Origin: Pratylenchus scribneri
Lineage: Eukaryota > Nematoda > Chromadorea > Rhabditida > Pratylenchidae
Assembly (NCBI GenBank): GCA_030063045.1
Contig: JAQSEB010000203.1
Location: 682,001 to 746,000, forward strand
Length of the DNA stretch: 64,000 nt
Direction: 5' to 3'
Part shown: positions 8,370-18,300 of the stretch, in pieces
How positions within the stretch are numbered: the first letter of the stretch is position 1
How the letters are laid out: each line of letters opens with the position of its first letter
Notes under the pieces: model-generated
What the model saw: only the letters and a program-made list of their open reading frames with translations
What the model was told of the DNA's origin: nothing
The model's database searches: none
Made by a program: the position numbers and the translations under genes

Positions 8370-11300
8370 ATGTCTCTAGTAATTCGTAACCAACTTGAGG
8401 CTACACTTAAACGTTTATTGACGGCAACTGCCGCTGCGAACAATTTATCTTCCACTGAATCCCCAACATTAGCTGATCTAGGAACTAGTGGCGAAAAATT
8501 AGCCCGGGGTATTTCCGCTGCCCAAGGCTTCTTAGATCAGTGGACAAGGGTCATGGCTAATTCATCAGGGGATGATCGAAAGGAGGAAGAAAAGATTTTT
8601 TCGGAATTCCAAGTAAATGGAAACCCTCCTGCCCTAATTTTGGATGAAGCCTCTGAGGCCCAACTCCAAGTGGACATTAAAATCGATAAAATGAGGGCGG
8701 TGGTAAAGGAACATACACCTCCACCTGTTAAGGATTTCGCCCCGAATGTTCGCCTCCCAACTCTGGATTTACCCATTTTTGATGGACAAGAGTCCAATTG
8801 GCCAGCATTTTGGGCCGCGTTTCAAAGCGCTATTCATGAAAATGAATCCCTAACTGGGGCGCAAAAATTCACCTATTTGATGGGCCGACTAAAAGGATCG
8901 GCGAAGGGTTTGATAGAAGGCTATGCGGTAACAGAAACCAATTATAATAGCGTTATCAAACTCTTATTGGAGCGATTTGGGGATGATGAGCGGCGATCCG
9001 CACAATTGCAGAGTGAATTGATTCATCTCCCACGGCCTTCCCATTCCCCCCATTCCCTACGCGTTTTTTACGACAATATCGAACGAATCTGTCGTCAATT
9101 AGAGGGTATGGGCGTTGATATCAATGAAAGTCCATTCCTGACGATTGCCATCAAAGAAAAACTGCCCCACGAGGCGAAAGCGCAATTGTATGATAAGGAA
9201 ATGGGATCGGGCAAAAAATGGACTCCCAAAGAATGGCGGCAAGCTTTTGGCCGATTTGTCCAATTAAAAGAGGCAATAGGACCCTCCAGCGAACCTACAC
9301 AGCCCAAATCCAACCCAAATACAGTACCTAGGGGCCCATTAAGAGCGAGCGAGCCAATCCGCTGTGCCTTCCCCATTGTGGATGAAGAGAAGAAAGTCAA
9401 ATGGGCAGATTGTTCTCTCTGTAAAGAGGACGGGCACAAGGCTAATGCTTGCCCGAAATATAATACAATTGAATTAAGGAAGCAAAGACTATTAGATCAG
9501 AAAAGATGTCTTAAATGTGCCCGAGAGGGCCACCTTTTCCGTGAGTGCACTTCGAAGAATGGGTGCTGGGAATGCGGTGGTAACCACCATCACATGCTTT
9601 GCCCTAAGCCAAAAATCAAAAATGGGCCATTTACTGGCAGCAATAATGTTCCGCTAGGGCAGAATTTCAAGCGAAACCGTTCACGCCAAAATCAGAATCT
9701 CGAAAACTCTTCGAATATTACGGCTTCAGTTAATTCTGCCAGTCCAGAATTTACTGTTGAGCAAAAGGAAATGGTCTTTTCGGCCGTACCCGATGCTAGA
9801 GTTTCGGCCAATGATAGGCCTACAGCCTTTTTAATGATTGCCGAATTATTCATATTTAATCACAGGGACCCTTCTAGCCCCATCAAAAAACCCGTTTTCT
9901 TTGACTGTGGGTCCCAACCATCCTTTATAACCGCTGAATTGGCTGCTTTAATCCGCCCGCAGCGCGTGGGGAAAGAATCGATGTCTATTGGTGGTTTTAT
10001 GGGGCAGGAAAGGCAGCAAACGGTGCGCTTTTTCTCACCTCGGTATTCGGTCCTATTAAAACGTCAAGATGGTGGATGGGAACCAATTACCTTAAATCAA
10101 ACCCCAAGAATTATTCCACCTGTCGAATACATTGTCGAATCCCCCTTGTTAGCCCAAAAAACTGGAATGAATATTTGTTGGGCAGAACCACAAATTTTAT
10201 TGGGGCTGAGGGACTTCTGGAAATTCATTATTAGCAAAAAGGAGATTAGCCCCGGATTTTTCGAAATTAAAACTGCCTTTGGGTCAGTTTTCGGAGGCGA
10301 ATTGAATATGCGGGCAATTGAGCAACCAATTATAAGTTGCCCAGTCCGAACTGAGTCCCTAAACGAGGCGGTTTCTAATTTATGGAATTTGGAAACTATT
10401 GGCATCAAGGAAGCCGAATTAGCCAATGATAATGTCGCAATTGACGCTTTTAATGACTCGATTGAATTGAAAGATGGCCGCTATTATGTCAGCTGGCCTT
10501 GGCGTCCTGGGCATCCGCCGTTGCCTGACAATTTTTCCATAGCCTTTTCTAGGCTCAGTTCATTGGCTAATAGACTGAAAAATGATGCATTTTTACGAAA
10601 TAGTTATCAAGAAATTATGGATGAACAATTAAAAAGGGGGATTATTGAGCCTTCTGAAAGGGCTGAAAACGGGGATCATTTTATTCCCCATCATCCAGTG
10701 GTGAATTCTAAAAAGGTGCGCATCGTATACGATGCGTCAGCCCATTTAAAAGGCTGTCCCTCTTTGAATGATTGCCTCCTAACTGGACCCAATTTGGTCC
10801 CAGAACTTGCTGCCATTTTAATCCGTTTTAGGGCAGCCCCAGTGGCAGTTTTGGGGGATGTGGAAAAGGCATTTTTAATGGTTGGATTAAAGGAAGGGGA
10901 CAGGAATGTGACCAAATTCCTGTGGTTAAAAAATCCTGCCCTTCCCCCAACTCCCAATAATCTGCAAATATTTCGTTTCAAACGAATTGCATTCGGAATT
11001 GCCTCTTCCCCATTCATCCTCGCCTCCACATTGCAACATCATTTACGCAATGAAGGCAGTCCGGTGGCAGAAAAAATGGCCAAGAATTTTTATGTAGATA
11101 ATTTATTGCTTGATTGTGCTTCAACAGAGGAAGCCAGAAAAATGATAAAAGAGGCAAAAGAAATTATTACTAGGGCTGGAATGAAATTAAGGGAATTTGT
11201 CTCTTCCCACCCAGATGCTCTAAAAGGGCTCCCCCAAGATGAACTATTGCCTGGGGATGAGCCTAAATTGTTGGGAATGAATTGGCGCACAAAAGCAGAC

Positions 11301-14300
11301 CAATTCATTTTCTATTTGCCCAAGGGCGATAATTCAAAATTAAACAGACGGAATGTCCTATCAATAATAGCCTCCTTCTTTGACCCACTTGGATTATGCT
11401 CACCAATTTTCTTTGAAAGTAAACTGTATTTTCAAAAATTGTGGGGAGAAAAGAGAGGGTGGGACGATGAATTAGATGAAAGGCAGACAAAGGAATGGCG
11501 GGAATTAACCGCCCAATGGCATGAATTTGAAATGAAAATTCCCCGTTGTACCCCTTGTGGAGGGGCAATTTCCCTCCAACTTCACGCCTTCACGGATGCT
11601 GGGCCAAAGGGCTTTTCGGCGGCAATTTATTTGCGGGCCGAGTTTTTAGCCCAAATTAATGTGAATTTAATATTCGCCAAATCCCGTCTTCGTCCTTTAA
11701 AAATGAATACTGACGACTCCCTAACAATTCCCAAACTGGAATTGTTAGGCATATTAACCGGAATCAGGGGCCTAAAATTTGTAAAAAATGCGTTAAAAAG
11801 GGAAATTAATGGTTTCCATCTGTGGTCGGACTCGCAAATAGCCCTCTCGTGGATTAGCTCGAAGGGGCCACTTCCAATCTTTATTGGAAATAGAGTGAGG
11901 GAAATTCGAGATTTCCCCTCCATGTCTTTTCATTATGTAAACACAAAAGAGAATCCCGCTGATTTGGGGGTCAGAGGGTGCTCCCCCAAAGAATTATCCA
12001 ATTCCCGGATTTGGTGGGATGGACCCCCATGGCTTTGGGGGCCGGAAAGCGATTGGCCACAAATCTTTGGCCCATTCACAATTCCCGATGAAGAAGAAGC
12101 CAAGGTGGTAGTCGTCAATGAAATTGCTATTAAAATATTTGTTGAATTGGAGAATTTCAGCACCTGGAAAAGACTTTTAATAAATGTGAAATTTGTGTTA
12201 ATATTTATCGCTAAAAGGTTATCCAAGAGCCAAAAGGCAAAAGAAAAATTTGGATGGCTCGAGGAGATGATTAATTTGGAACCTTACTCTCCGAGGGCGA
12301 ATTTAATTGCACAAAATTTCATTATAAAATATGTTCAAAATGAATTAAATTTAAAGGAAATTGATCGATATTTTGAGGATAATGATGGGTTAATTAGATT
12401 GGCAACTCGTCTTACCAACTCATCAAATCCCATCGATTTTAAAAACCCTATAATATTACCCAGATCTAATTGGGTAACGCGACTTTTAATCCGTCAATCA
12501 CACGAGAAATTGGCTCATACAGGGGTGGATGGTACTTTAGCGCATTTCCTTTCTCAATGGTGGTGCCCAAGGGCTCGCCGATTAGTGAAATCAATCATAA
12601 AGGGATGCCCTGTGTGTCTTAAAGATAAGGCGGCTTGTTTCAAGCTGCCAAATATGCCCCCGTGGCCTCACTCTCGCGTTAACCCCTCCACGCCATTTTC
12701 TTATGTGGGGTTGGATTTTTTGGGGCCAACATTATGCAAAATTCCCCCAAACCCGGAAAACAATAAAGCGTGGATCCTATTGATTACATGCTTCGTGACA
12801 TGTGCCTGTCACCTTGAGGTGACAACCAGCCTCGAGGCAACCGAATTCCTTGCGGCATTTCGCCGATTCATCGCCCGAAGAGGAACACCTCGTGAAGTGT
12901 TATCAGATAATGCCGGCCAATTTGTGCTCTCAAAAGAAATTCTGAGCAAATTCACAGACATTAAGTGGCGTATGACGCCGCCGCTAGCCCCATGGGCTGG
13001 CGGCGTCTACGAACGCTTAGTTTCGTTGGTTAAGGTCGCCTTTCGGCGATCGGTGGGGAGAAAAGTACTCCCTTTAAACCAATTGCAAACGTTGGTCGTT
13101 GAGATTGAAGCTGTGCTCAACAACCGACCTATAACGTTTGTGAGTGACGAAATTGACGCCCCTCAAGCGTTGAGGCCTATTGATTTCTTAATACCAAAAA
13201 TTCAGCCCATTTTAACCGAGCCAAAGGGGGATGGAAATATTGATGACCCTAATTTTCGGCCTTCGTCGGCCGAAAAGCTGGTCAGTTTGTGGCAATCCAC
13301 TACGCGTGTTTTAAATGATTTTTGGGAAAAATGGTCACGGGATTATTTGCTTTTAATGCGTCAAAGGACGCAAATCCAACATAAACATCCCCGAATAATA
13401 GCCAGCGAATTCCCCCAGGTCGGTCACATTGTGATTGTTGAAATGGAAGATTTTCCGAAAAATTTATGGCCTCTAGGGAGGATTATTTCTCTGGATGCTT
13501 CTGGTAGAAGCGCAGAAATTTTGATGGGGAATGGGCGAATATGGGGGCGCCCAATAAACAAATTAGCTCCACTCGAAGTAATGTTGGAAGAGAGAAAAAA
13601 TGAATCCCCGGAAGAAAGGGAAAACGAAATGCAGGAGGAGAGGGAATATGAAAGGCGGGAAAATGAAATTTTACCGCCGGCTCATCTCGCCAATTTGGAG
13701 CCTATCCCCACTCCACCTTCGATTCCCCCAACAACCCCTGCCGAAAATGCCGATAAAAGCTATAATTTACGTCGCCGAACAAATCGGCCAAATTGGGCAG
13801 TTGTTTTTGGTGAAAATTCCACCCCAGTTATGGAATTGAAAAACAATAGCCAATATAATAAACTGCCAAGAATATCCAAATTTACTCCATTTTTTTACAT
13901 GATTTGTTTTATTTTATTTTGCGGTTGTGTTCAGGCCGCCCCCCGCATTTTAGTATGCGATGAAAAGGGAGTGTGGGTCTTTCTCAATCCACAGGCAGAG
14001 CATGCATTAATATGTTGTGAAGGGATTTGCAGCAGCAGATCCTACAAAACACCATATCTTTTGCCTCTGCCCCCCGATTTATTGGTGAGCGGATATGAAT
14101 GTCACGCTTCCTATTCCCTTTCGGGAGAAAAACTCTCATCGCAAATACAATGCGACCCGGTTTCGGGGTGTGACTTGATTAAATGTTATTTTTGCATTGA
14201 GCGGATTATGAACCCCCAGTGCACCCCTTTATTATCAGCAACCGTTGCTGGGTTGCTTCTCGGGTTCATCATTCTTATTTTATGTTCATTTGCCGCCCTG

Positions 14301-15365
14301 ATATATGTATTTTACATACATTGTTGGCGCCCTTTGTCTTGCCAGCGCCGCCTTTCAAATCTGAAAGGACGCTTTAGCCTCCCTTGGCGTCGTAGGCAAA
14401 GGACACCCATAGTCCGGTGGCGAAGGGAAAAAACAAGTGACTCTTCGCTAGGAGGCGAAGAAAGTACTGTACAAATTGCCTCCAGTTCAGGCAGAGCTGG
14501 GCCCTCTAGCTCGGGGAGAACTGGGCGAATGGGCCAACTAAGAAGAAGGGAAACGGCAAGTTTGCCTCGCAGGCAGCCAATAGAAATGGAGGATTGGGAA
14601 GAGGAAGAGGAAGATATTATCTTCCCACCTCCCTCCTCCACTTCAAATGCGCTAAGCCCACAGCGTTCTTTGACTCGTGTGGGGGCCGCCTTAGGGCTAG
14701 GCATCATTTTATTTTCTTGTATTTTTTCGGCAAATGCAAGTTTAGAAATACTGACATTAAGCGCAAAAACCGAACATTGTTCGGTCAATCAAAGCGCAAC
14801 TATTTGCCATTTTAATTCGGTCACCTCCCTGAATACATTGCCAAATAGGCAACCGATAAATTTGATCTTAAAGGGACCCCATGATCTTTTTATGGGCACT
14901 TTGTCCTTTACCCTTGAGGAATTAAAATTAAGTTGCAATCAAGTAAATTTGGCCTGGCTAAGGTCAATTTCTATCGAAAATTATTCAGTTAGGCGATGCC
15001 GCCTTGCTGGTTCTTGTCGTTCAGATAAGTGCCAGGGATTATTGCCCAATCAATCAGTACCAGAATTGGAGTCGAAAGAGCACATCCCAGGCAATAATTT
15101 CTGTAGGGAAGTTGAAGGATTTTGGCCCCAAGATTGCTTCCTTTTGGCCAAGGGGTGTCTCTTTTATCGGCTTTTTGCTACCCCAGTCTCGCCGCATGTT
15201 TACCAACTTATTGAGTGCCCCACCTGGCACCTCAAAATGAAAATGTCTTTTTCATTACAACATGCTAACGAGGCCCCCATAATCGAAAAGTTGGAGTTAA
15301 TACCAGGCATTACGCAACACTGGAGAGAGGCAAATTTAACCATATTGGCCTCCCCATTAGGCTAG
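8370..15365 (+). CDS. gag-pol-env polyprotein of BEL/Pao element (2331 aa)
   Basis: One uninterrupted frame. Gag: DUF1759-like core at about residues 130-270 (FDGQESNWPAFWAAF) and three zinc knuckles at 348-411 (CSLCKEDGHKANAC, CLKCAREGHLFREC, CWECGGNHHHMLC). Protease: FFDCGSQPSF near 510. RT: 786 (VYDASAH) to YVDN near 907, with Asn in the second Asp position of YxDD. RNase H: LHAFTDAG near 1071 and SDSQIALSW. Integrase: zinc finger 1378-1415, then D near 1449, D near 1512 (SDNAGQF) and E near 1547 (VYERLV). DUF5641-like region: 1648-1745. From about 1834 it runs into an envelope with a signal/TM segment (about 1838-1858), Cys-rich ectodomain, TM (about 1951-1985), basic cytoplasmic stretch, second signal-like segment (about 2105-2127) and the start of a Gc-like domain. 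It ends at TAG 15363-15365. Confidence 0.93.
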   Translation: MSLVIRNQLEATLKRLLTATAAANNLSSTESPTLADLGTSGEKLARGISAAQGFLDQWTRVMANSSGDDRKEEEKIFSEFQVNGNPPALILDEASEAQLQVDIKIDKMRAVVKEHTPPPVKDFAPNVRLPTLDLPIFDGQESNWPAFWAAFQSAIHENESLTGAQKFTYLMGRLKGSAKGLIEGYAVTETNYNSVIKLLLERFGDDERRSAQLQSELIHLPRPSHSPHSLRVFYDNIERICRQLEGMGVDINESPFLTIAIKEKLPHEAKAQLYDKEMGSGKKWTPKEWRQAFGRFVQLKEAIGPSSEPTQPKSNPNTVPRGPLRASEPIRCAFPIVDEEKKVKWADCSLCKEDGHKANACPKYNTIELRKQRLLDQKRCLKCAREGHLFRECTSKNGCWECGGNHHHMLCPKPKIKNGPFTGSNNVPLGQNFKRNRSRQNQNLENSSNITASVNSASPEFTVEQKEMVFSAVPDARVSANDRPTAFLMIAELFIFNHRDPSSPIKKPVFFDCGSQPSFITAELAALIRPQRVGKESMSIGGFMGQERQQTVRFFSPRYSVLLKRQDGGWEPITLNQTPRIIPPVEYIVESPLLAQKTGMNICWAEPQILLGLRDFWKFIISKKEISPGFFEIKTAFGSVFGGELNMRAIEQPIISCPVRTESLNEAVSNLWNLETIGIKEAELANDNVAIDAFNDSIELKDGRYYVSWPWRPGHPPLPDNFSIAFSRLSSLANRLKNDAFLRNSYQEIMDEQLKRGIIEPSERAENGDHFIPHHPVVNSKKVRIVYDASAHLKGCPSLNDCLLTGPNLVPELAAILIRFRAAPVAVLGDVEKAFLMVGLKEGDRNVTKFLWLKNPALPPTPNNLQIFRFKRIAFGIASSPFILASTLQHHLRNEGSPVAEKMAKNFYVDNLLLDCASTEEARKMIKEAKEIITRAGMKLREFVSSHPDALKGLPQDELLPGDEPKLLGMNWRTKADQFIFYLPKGDNSKLNRRNVLSIIASFFDPLGLCSPIFFESKLYFQKLWGEKRGWDDELDERQTKEWRELTAQWHEFEMKIPRCTPCGGAISLQLHAFTDAGPKGFSAAIYLRAEFLAQINVNLIFAKSRLRPLKMNTDDSLTIPKLELLGILTGIRGLKFVKNALKREINGFHLWSDSQIALSWISSKGPLPIFIGNRVREIRDFPSMSFHYVNTKENPADLGVRGCSPKELSNSRIWWDGPPWLWGPESDWPQIFGPFTIPDEEEAKVVVVNEIAIKIFVELENFSTWKRLLINVKFVLIFIAKRLSKSQKAKEKFGWLEEMINLEPYSPRANLIAQNFIIKYVQNELNLKEIDRYFEDNDGLIRLATRLTNSSNPIDFKNPIILPRSNWVTRLLIRQSHEKLAHTGVDGTLAHFLSQWWCPRARRLVKSIIKGCPVCLKDKAACFKLPNMPPWPHSRVNPSTPFSYVGLDFLGPTLCKIPPNPENNKAWILLITCFVTCACHLEVTTSLEATEFLAAFRRFIARRGTPREVLSDNAGQFVLSKEILSKFTDIKWRMTPPLAPWAGGVYERLVSLVKVAFRRSVGRKVLPLNQLQTLVVEIEAVLNNRPITFVSDEIDAPQALRPIDFLIPKIQPILTEPKGDGNIDDPNFRPSSAEKLVSLWQSTTRVLNDFWEKWSRDYLLLMRQRTQIQHKHPRIIASEFPQVGHIVIVEMEDFPKNLWPLGRIISLDASGRSAEILMGNGRIWGRPINKLAPLEVMLEERKNESPEERENEMQEEREYERRENEILPPAHLANLEPIPTPPSIPPTTPAENADKSYNLRRRTNRPNWAVVFGENSTPVMELKNNSQYNKLPRISKFTPFFYMICFILFCGCVQAAPRILVCDEKGVWVFLNPQAEHALICCEGICSSRSYKTPYLLPLPPDLLVSGYECHASYSLSGEKLSSQIQCDPVSGCDLIKCYFCIERIMNPQCTPLLSATVAGLLLGFIILILCSFAALIYVFYIHCWRPLSCQRRLSNLKGRFSLPWRRRQRTPIVRWRREKTSDSSLGGEESTVQIASSSGRAGPSSSGRTGRMGQLRRRETASLPRRQPIEMEDWEEEEEDIIFPPPSSTSNALSPQRSLTRVGAALGLGIILFSCIFSANASLEILTLSAKTEHCSVNQSATICHFNSVTSLNTLPNRQPINLILKGPHDLFMGTLSFTLEELKLSCNQVNLAWLRSISIENYSVRRCRLAGSCRSDKCQGLLPNQSVPELESKEHIPGNNFCREVEGFWPQDCFLLAKGCLFYRLFATPVSPHVYQLIECPTWHLKMKMSFSLQHANEAPIIEKLELIPGITQHWREANLTILASPLG

Positions 15366-15371
15366 TCCCCA

Positions 15372-16289
15372 ATGCCGATTTTGGGAAGAAAATTTTTGAC
15401 AAATGCAACGCATGCCGCCTTGGCCTCTGCCCTTGTCCCCCCATTAAATTGCGCCGATGAGCGGGCCGCCAGTTCCTTTAAGTGCTCCTTGGAGCTGGAG
15501 GCTTGCAAAAGTTGCGTCAATTACCCTCGAGCGGGGATTGTTAAGTGTCAATGCGAAAATTATGAGCTGGAAGGTTATTTTAAGAATGACCAGGCGACCC
15601 TGCCATTGAATATTGGTCAGGCGCGTCTATACCAAAAAAGGGGAAAAATATTTGCTACCATTCCGTATACCCCAATCAATGTGGTAATTGAAATGGATAA
15701 GACTAGATTGGTGGCTGAGCAAATTCGCTCAAATTGCAAAGTTGAGGTTGAAAAATTAGTTGGCTGCTATAATTGCCTCACTGGGGGTAGAGTATTCCAC
15801 TCGTGTTCTTCCTCTTTCGGTAATGTTGCCGCCAGCATTTCATGTGAAGATGGGACGAATTGGGTAACAAATTGCAGCCAGGAGGGAAATAAATCATCCG
15901 TCGTTTTGACTTGGGATGAGCCCACAGTTCAAACCACATGCATAGTAGACTGTGGTGGAGAAAAAACCCACTTTGGATTGAACGGTACTTTATTTTTCCT
16001 AAGCCGAAATCCCAGAAATTTTCCCTCGATCAAACAAGAGGAAGGAAGTGTTCCCGACGATTTGGAAATTAAACTTCCTCATTTATCATTTTTATTCTGG
16101 CAAGCACTTGGCACTATTCCACAAATGTGCCTGGCGTTTTTAGCTGGGGCTGGGCTGCTGGCTGGGGCTTATTTAGTCGCCAAAATTATCCCTTTTTGTT
16201 GTGGAGGACCAGCAACAGCAGCCACAGCCAATGCAATGGGACAAGCCCTTCATCCAGGATTAAGGGGAAGAGCACATTATACGATGTGA
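15372..16289 (+). CDS. phlebovirus Gc-like envelope, C-terminal part, copy 2
   Basis: Identical to 5425-6342. It is in frame with 8370-15365 across a single TAG followed by TCC CCA. Its Cys-rich ectodomain, glycosylation sites and C-terminal anchor (LSFLFWQALGTIPQMCLAFL and following, 16084-16205) complete the Gc-like domain begun upstream of the TAG. Having no signal peptide, it is unlikely to be an independent membrane protein. The stop therefore either inactivates the envelope or is bypassed. Confidence 0.8.
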   Translation: MPILGRKFLTNATHAALASALVPPLNCADERAASSFKCSLELEACKSCVNYPRAGIVKCQCENYELEGYFKNDQATLPLNIGQARLYQKRGKIFATIPYTPINVVIEMDKTRLVAEQIRSNCKVEVEKLVGCYNCLTGGRVFHSCSSSFGNVAASISCEDGTNWVTNCSQEGNKSSVVLTWDEPTVQTTCIVDCGGEKTHFGLNGTLFFLSRNPRNFPSIKQEEGSVPDDLEIKLPHLSFLFWQALGTIPQMCLAFLAGAGLLAGAYLVAKIIPFCCGGPATAATANAMGQALHPGLRGRAHYTM

Positions 16290-16708
16290 ACGAAGATGTC
16301 CCCATTTTGTTTATGTACATAACACTTTATATTTATTTTGGTTTATTTTCATTTGTAAATTTTCTTTGGATTATTCTTGAGGACACTTTCTTATACATTT
16401 GAGGGCATTTCCCTTTTACTTTCAAATATTTGTTTGGATTTCTGGCGATTTTTATGCCTTAAGTATAATCCGCACATTTGGGCGTCCCAAAATCGTCGAA
16501 TCCGCCCTTATTTTGGGCGGTCTATGAGGCTATAAAATTGCAGTGGTGTGTCCTCATTTTCATCATTTTTTGCCCCTCAACTGCTTCGTTTTCATCAGTT
16601 TTTGAACCACTTTATTGCCAATTTACCCTATTTTCATTAATTTCCCCTCTTTATCTTTGAAAATCCTTTTGCTTAAATTTTGAATTTGTTGTCAAATTTG
16701 CTTCCGAC

Positions 16709-17164
16709 ATGGACCACAATCAACAAATGGCTCACCAACAACAGCAATTTTATGCGGCGAACCAAGGAGGCCAACAACAATATCAACAGCCTCCTCAATT
16801 CTGGGTTCCTCCTCCGCCTCCACCGGCTGTCGCCCCCCAACCAATTGTCCAGCAACAGGTTGCCCCGGTCCAGCGTTATCCTGCTCAGGGCCGTCCACTT
16901 TTCGATTTCCAATTACGTAATGACGTCCGGGAAATCCGGGACGTGCTTCGTGAGCTGATGTTGGTACTACGACGAAATGGTCTGTCAGGGGGTAATAATG
17001 CTTCTCGTCGTCGTTTCTCCCCCAAACAGAAAAATGGCGGACGTCCGAATAAGAAGAGTGGCGGCGGAAATGATCGAAAGGACGATGATAGCGGCGGGAA
17101 AGGCAATGGGCCTTCCGGTGGTGATGGAACGGCTGGTGGTTGCTCTGGAGCTGTGGCGGTGTGA
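16709..17164 (+). CDS. accessory ORF, Q/P-rich and Gly/basic-rich protein (copy 2)
   Basis: Identical to 6762-7217: Gln/Pro-rich N-terminus, one charged helix, Arg/Lys/Gly-rich tail. A TATA box lies at 16531-16537 and AATAAA at 17260-17265. The family is unknown to me. Keeping an open frame beside an otherwise coding element suggests function, but both copies are too similar to serve as independent evidence of selection. Confidence 0.65.
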   Translation: MDHNQQMAHQQQQFYAANQGGQQQYQQPPQFWVPPPPPPAVAPQPIVQQQVAPVQRYPAQGRPLFDFQLRNDVREIRDVLRELMLVLRRNGLSGGNNASRRRFSPKQKNGGRPNKKSGGGNDRKDDDSGGKGNGPSGGDGTAGGCSGAVAV

Positions 17165-17202
17165 AAATCCGTTTAGTGAGGAGGCGGCCGTGGTGGGCAG
17201 GC

Positions 17203-17852
17203 TGTCTCCGACAGAATGAGTTTTCCTTTTAATATTAAAATTCCCTTCAATTTTTGAATAATAAAATTCTTATTAAGTAATTTGACACCAATTCCCTTTA
17301 TCAAGCCTAAGGGCAAAAATCATCTTAGTTTATTAGTGGGGAATTTTAGGCAAAACATTTTAATCCGGGCTGGGCTTTTTCTGTTTTTAGTATACGCCAA
17401 TAGCCCGTTTTGCTCTCCATTCTGGCAAGGGGGAAAATGATCGCAATCTTGTCTGCTCATCTTAAAATTCGAATGGGCTTGGCATTGTCCGTCATTTTGT
17501 TCTGCCCAATCAGGCCAGAAAATCTTGGGTTTTTCCCTCTCCTTTCCCCTTTTTTGCAGAATTGGCTTGCCCTCGTTTTTGCCCCTCTTTGCTTGTTTAT
17601 TTTGGCCGAGAATCCCGAGGAACGCCCAATTTCGGATGGATATAAAAGCGATTCTCCCTTCCCCCTTTTTTATGTCACTTTTAACCCTCTCCCCATCAGT
17701 ACGTTTCAACTCAATTTTCCCCAATAAAATCTTTTAATTCGAATTCGTCAAATTTGTGTCTTCGGGGTATTTTCATCAAATTTTGGGTAGTCTTCTTTCC
17801 TTGGTTGAGTCTGCCGTCGTTGTTGCATTGTGCGCCTCGACTGTTGTGGACA
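17203..17852 (+). repeat. 3' LTR of copy 2 (minimum extent)
   Basis: Identical to 7256-7905 as far as I can read, ending ...GTGGACA at 17852 where similarity to the middle junction stops. TATA box 17641-17647, poly(A) signal 17723-17728. The alternative 5' end at 16297 mirrors the ambiguity in the middle LTR. Confidence 0.75.
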
Positions 17853-18300
17853 ATAAAGGTAAAATCCTAATTAGGTCGTCGAACCCCCAATTATATGCGT
17901 TGGCCATTAAATTGAATTCCTTAATAAAAGTTTGAAATGTTCTAGGGTCTTTGCGGCCTAAAAATGGTTTAAGTTCAATTTTGGGTTTAGTCCCCATAGT
18001 ATCAATCTTAATACTAAGGTTTCCGAGGGTATTTAAAAGTTGAACTAAACCAGCATCCATTTTCTTTTCTTCTTCCTTTTCTTCTTCAGTCATTTTTTCT
18101 ATTTCAGGTTTTTTACCGGATTCGGGAGTTTCGTTTGGCCCACCACCGGCACCACTATTGGCACTGCTTGACCCAGCACCGCCTTGTTCGGCTTGGTTTT
18201 GCTGCTCCTTCTGATTTCGCTTCGGTGTGGTCCAGGTGTCAGAATACCGGTCAGGCTTTTTTGGATTTTTTCTCAGAGGATATTTTTGAATTTTTGAATA
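17853..18300 (-). pseudogene. gag-like coding fragment interrupted by the BEL LTR
   Basis: On the minus strand the frame is open from 18300 to the LTR junction. The first ATG is at 18093 (MTEEEKEEEKKMDAGLVQLL). The protein has a basic Gln/Gly/Ser-rich start, an acidic stretch and then IELKPFLGRKDPRTFQTFIK followed by YNWGFDDLIRIL. This pattern resembles the start of a retroelement gag core: a Phe-Gly motif, then a FxxFIxxF stretch, then a Trp. At 17852/17853 the frame runs into the LTR, so the rest of the gene must lie beyond the left BEL copy, off the window. It could also be an exon of a host gene; I do not recognise a specific family. Confidence 0.5.

Larger units (their letters stand above)
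7256..17852 (+). mobile_element. BEL/Pao LTR retroelement with envelope, copy 2 (complete)
   Basis: The structure is LTR, PBS, leader repeats, gag-pol-env, envelope remainder, accessory ORF, LTR. Apart from one in-frame TAG the coding capacity is open. The protein order (gag DUF1759, three CCHC knuckles, DUF1758-type protease, RT, RNase H, integrase, DUF5641) is diagnostic of BEL/Pao. The phlebovirus-like envelope places it near nematode Tas/Cer7. No target-site duplication can be checked because the outer left flank is off the window; the right flank begins ATAAAGG. Confidence 0.93.
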
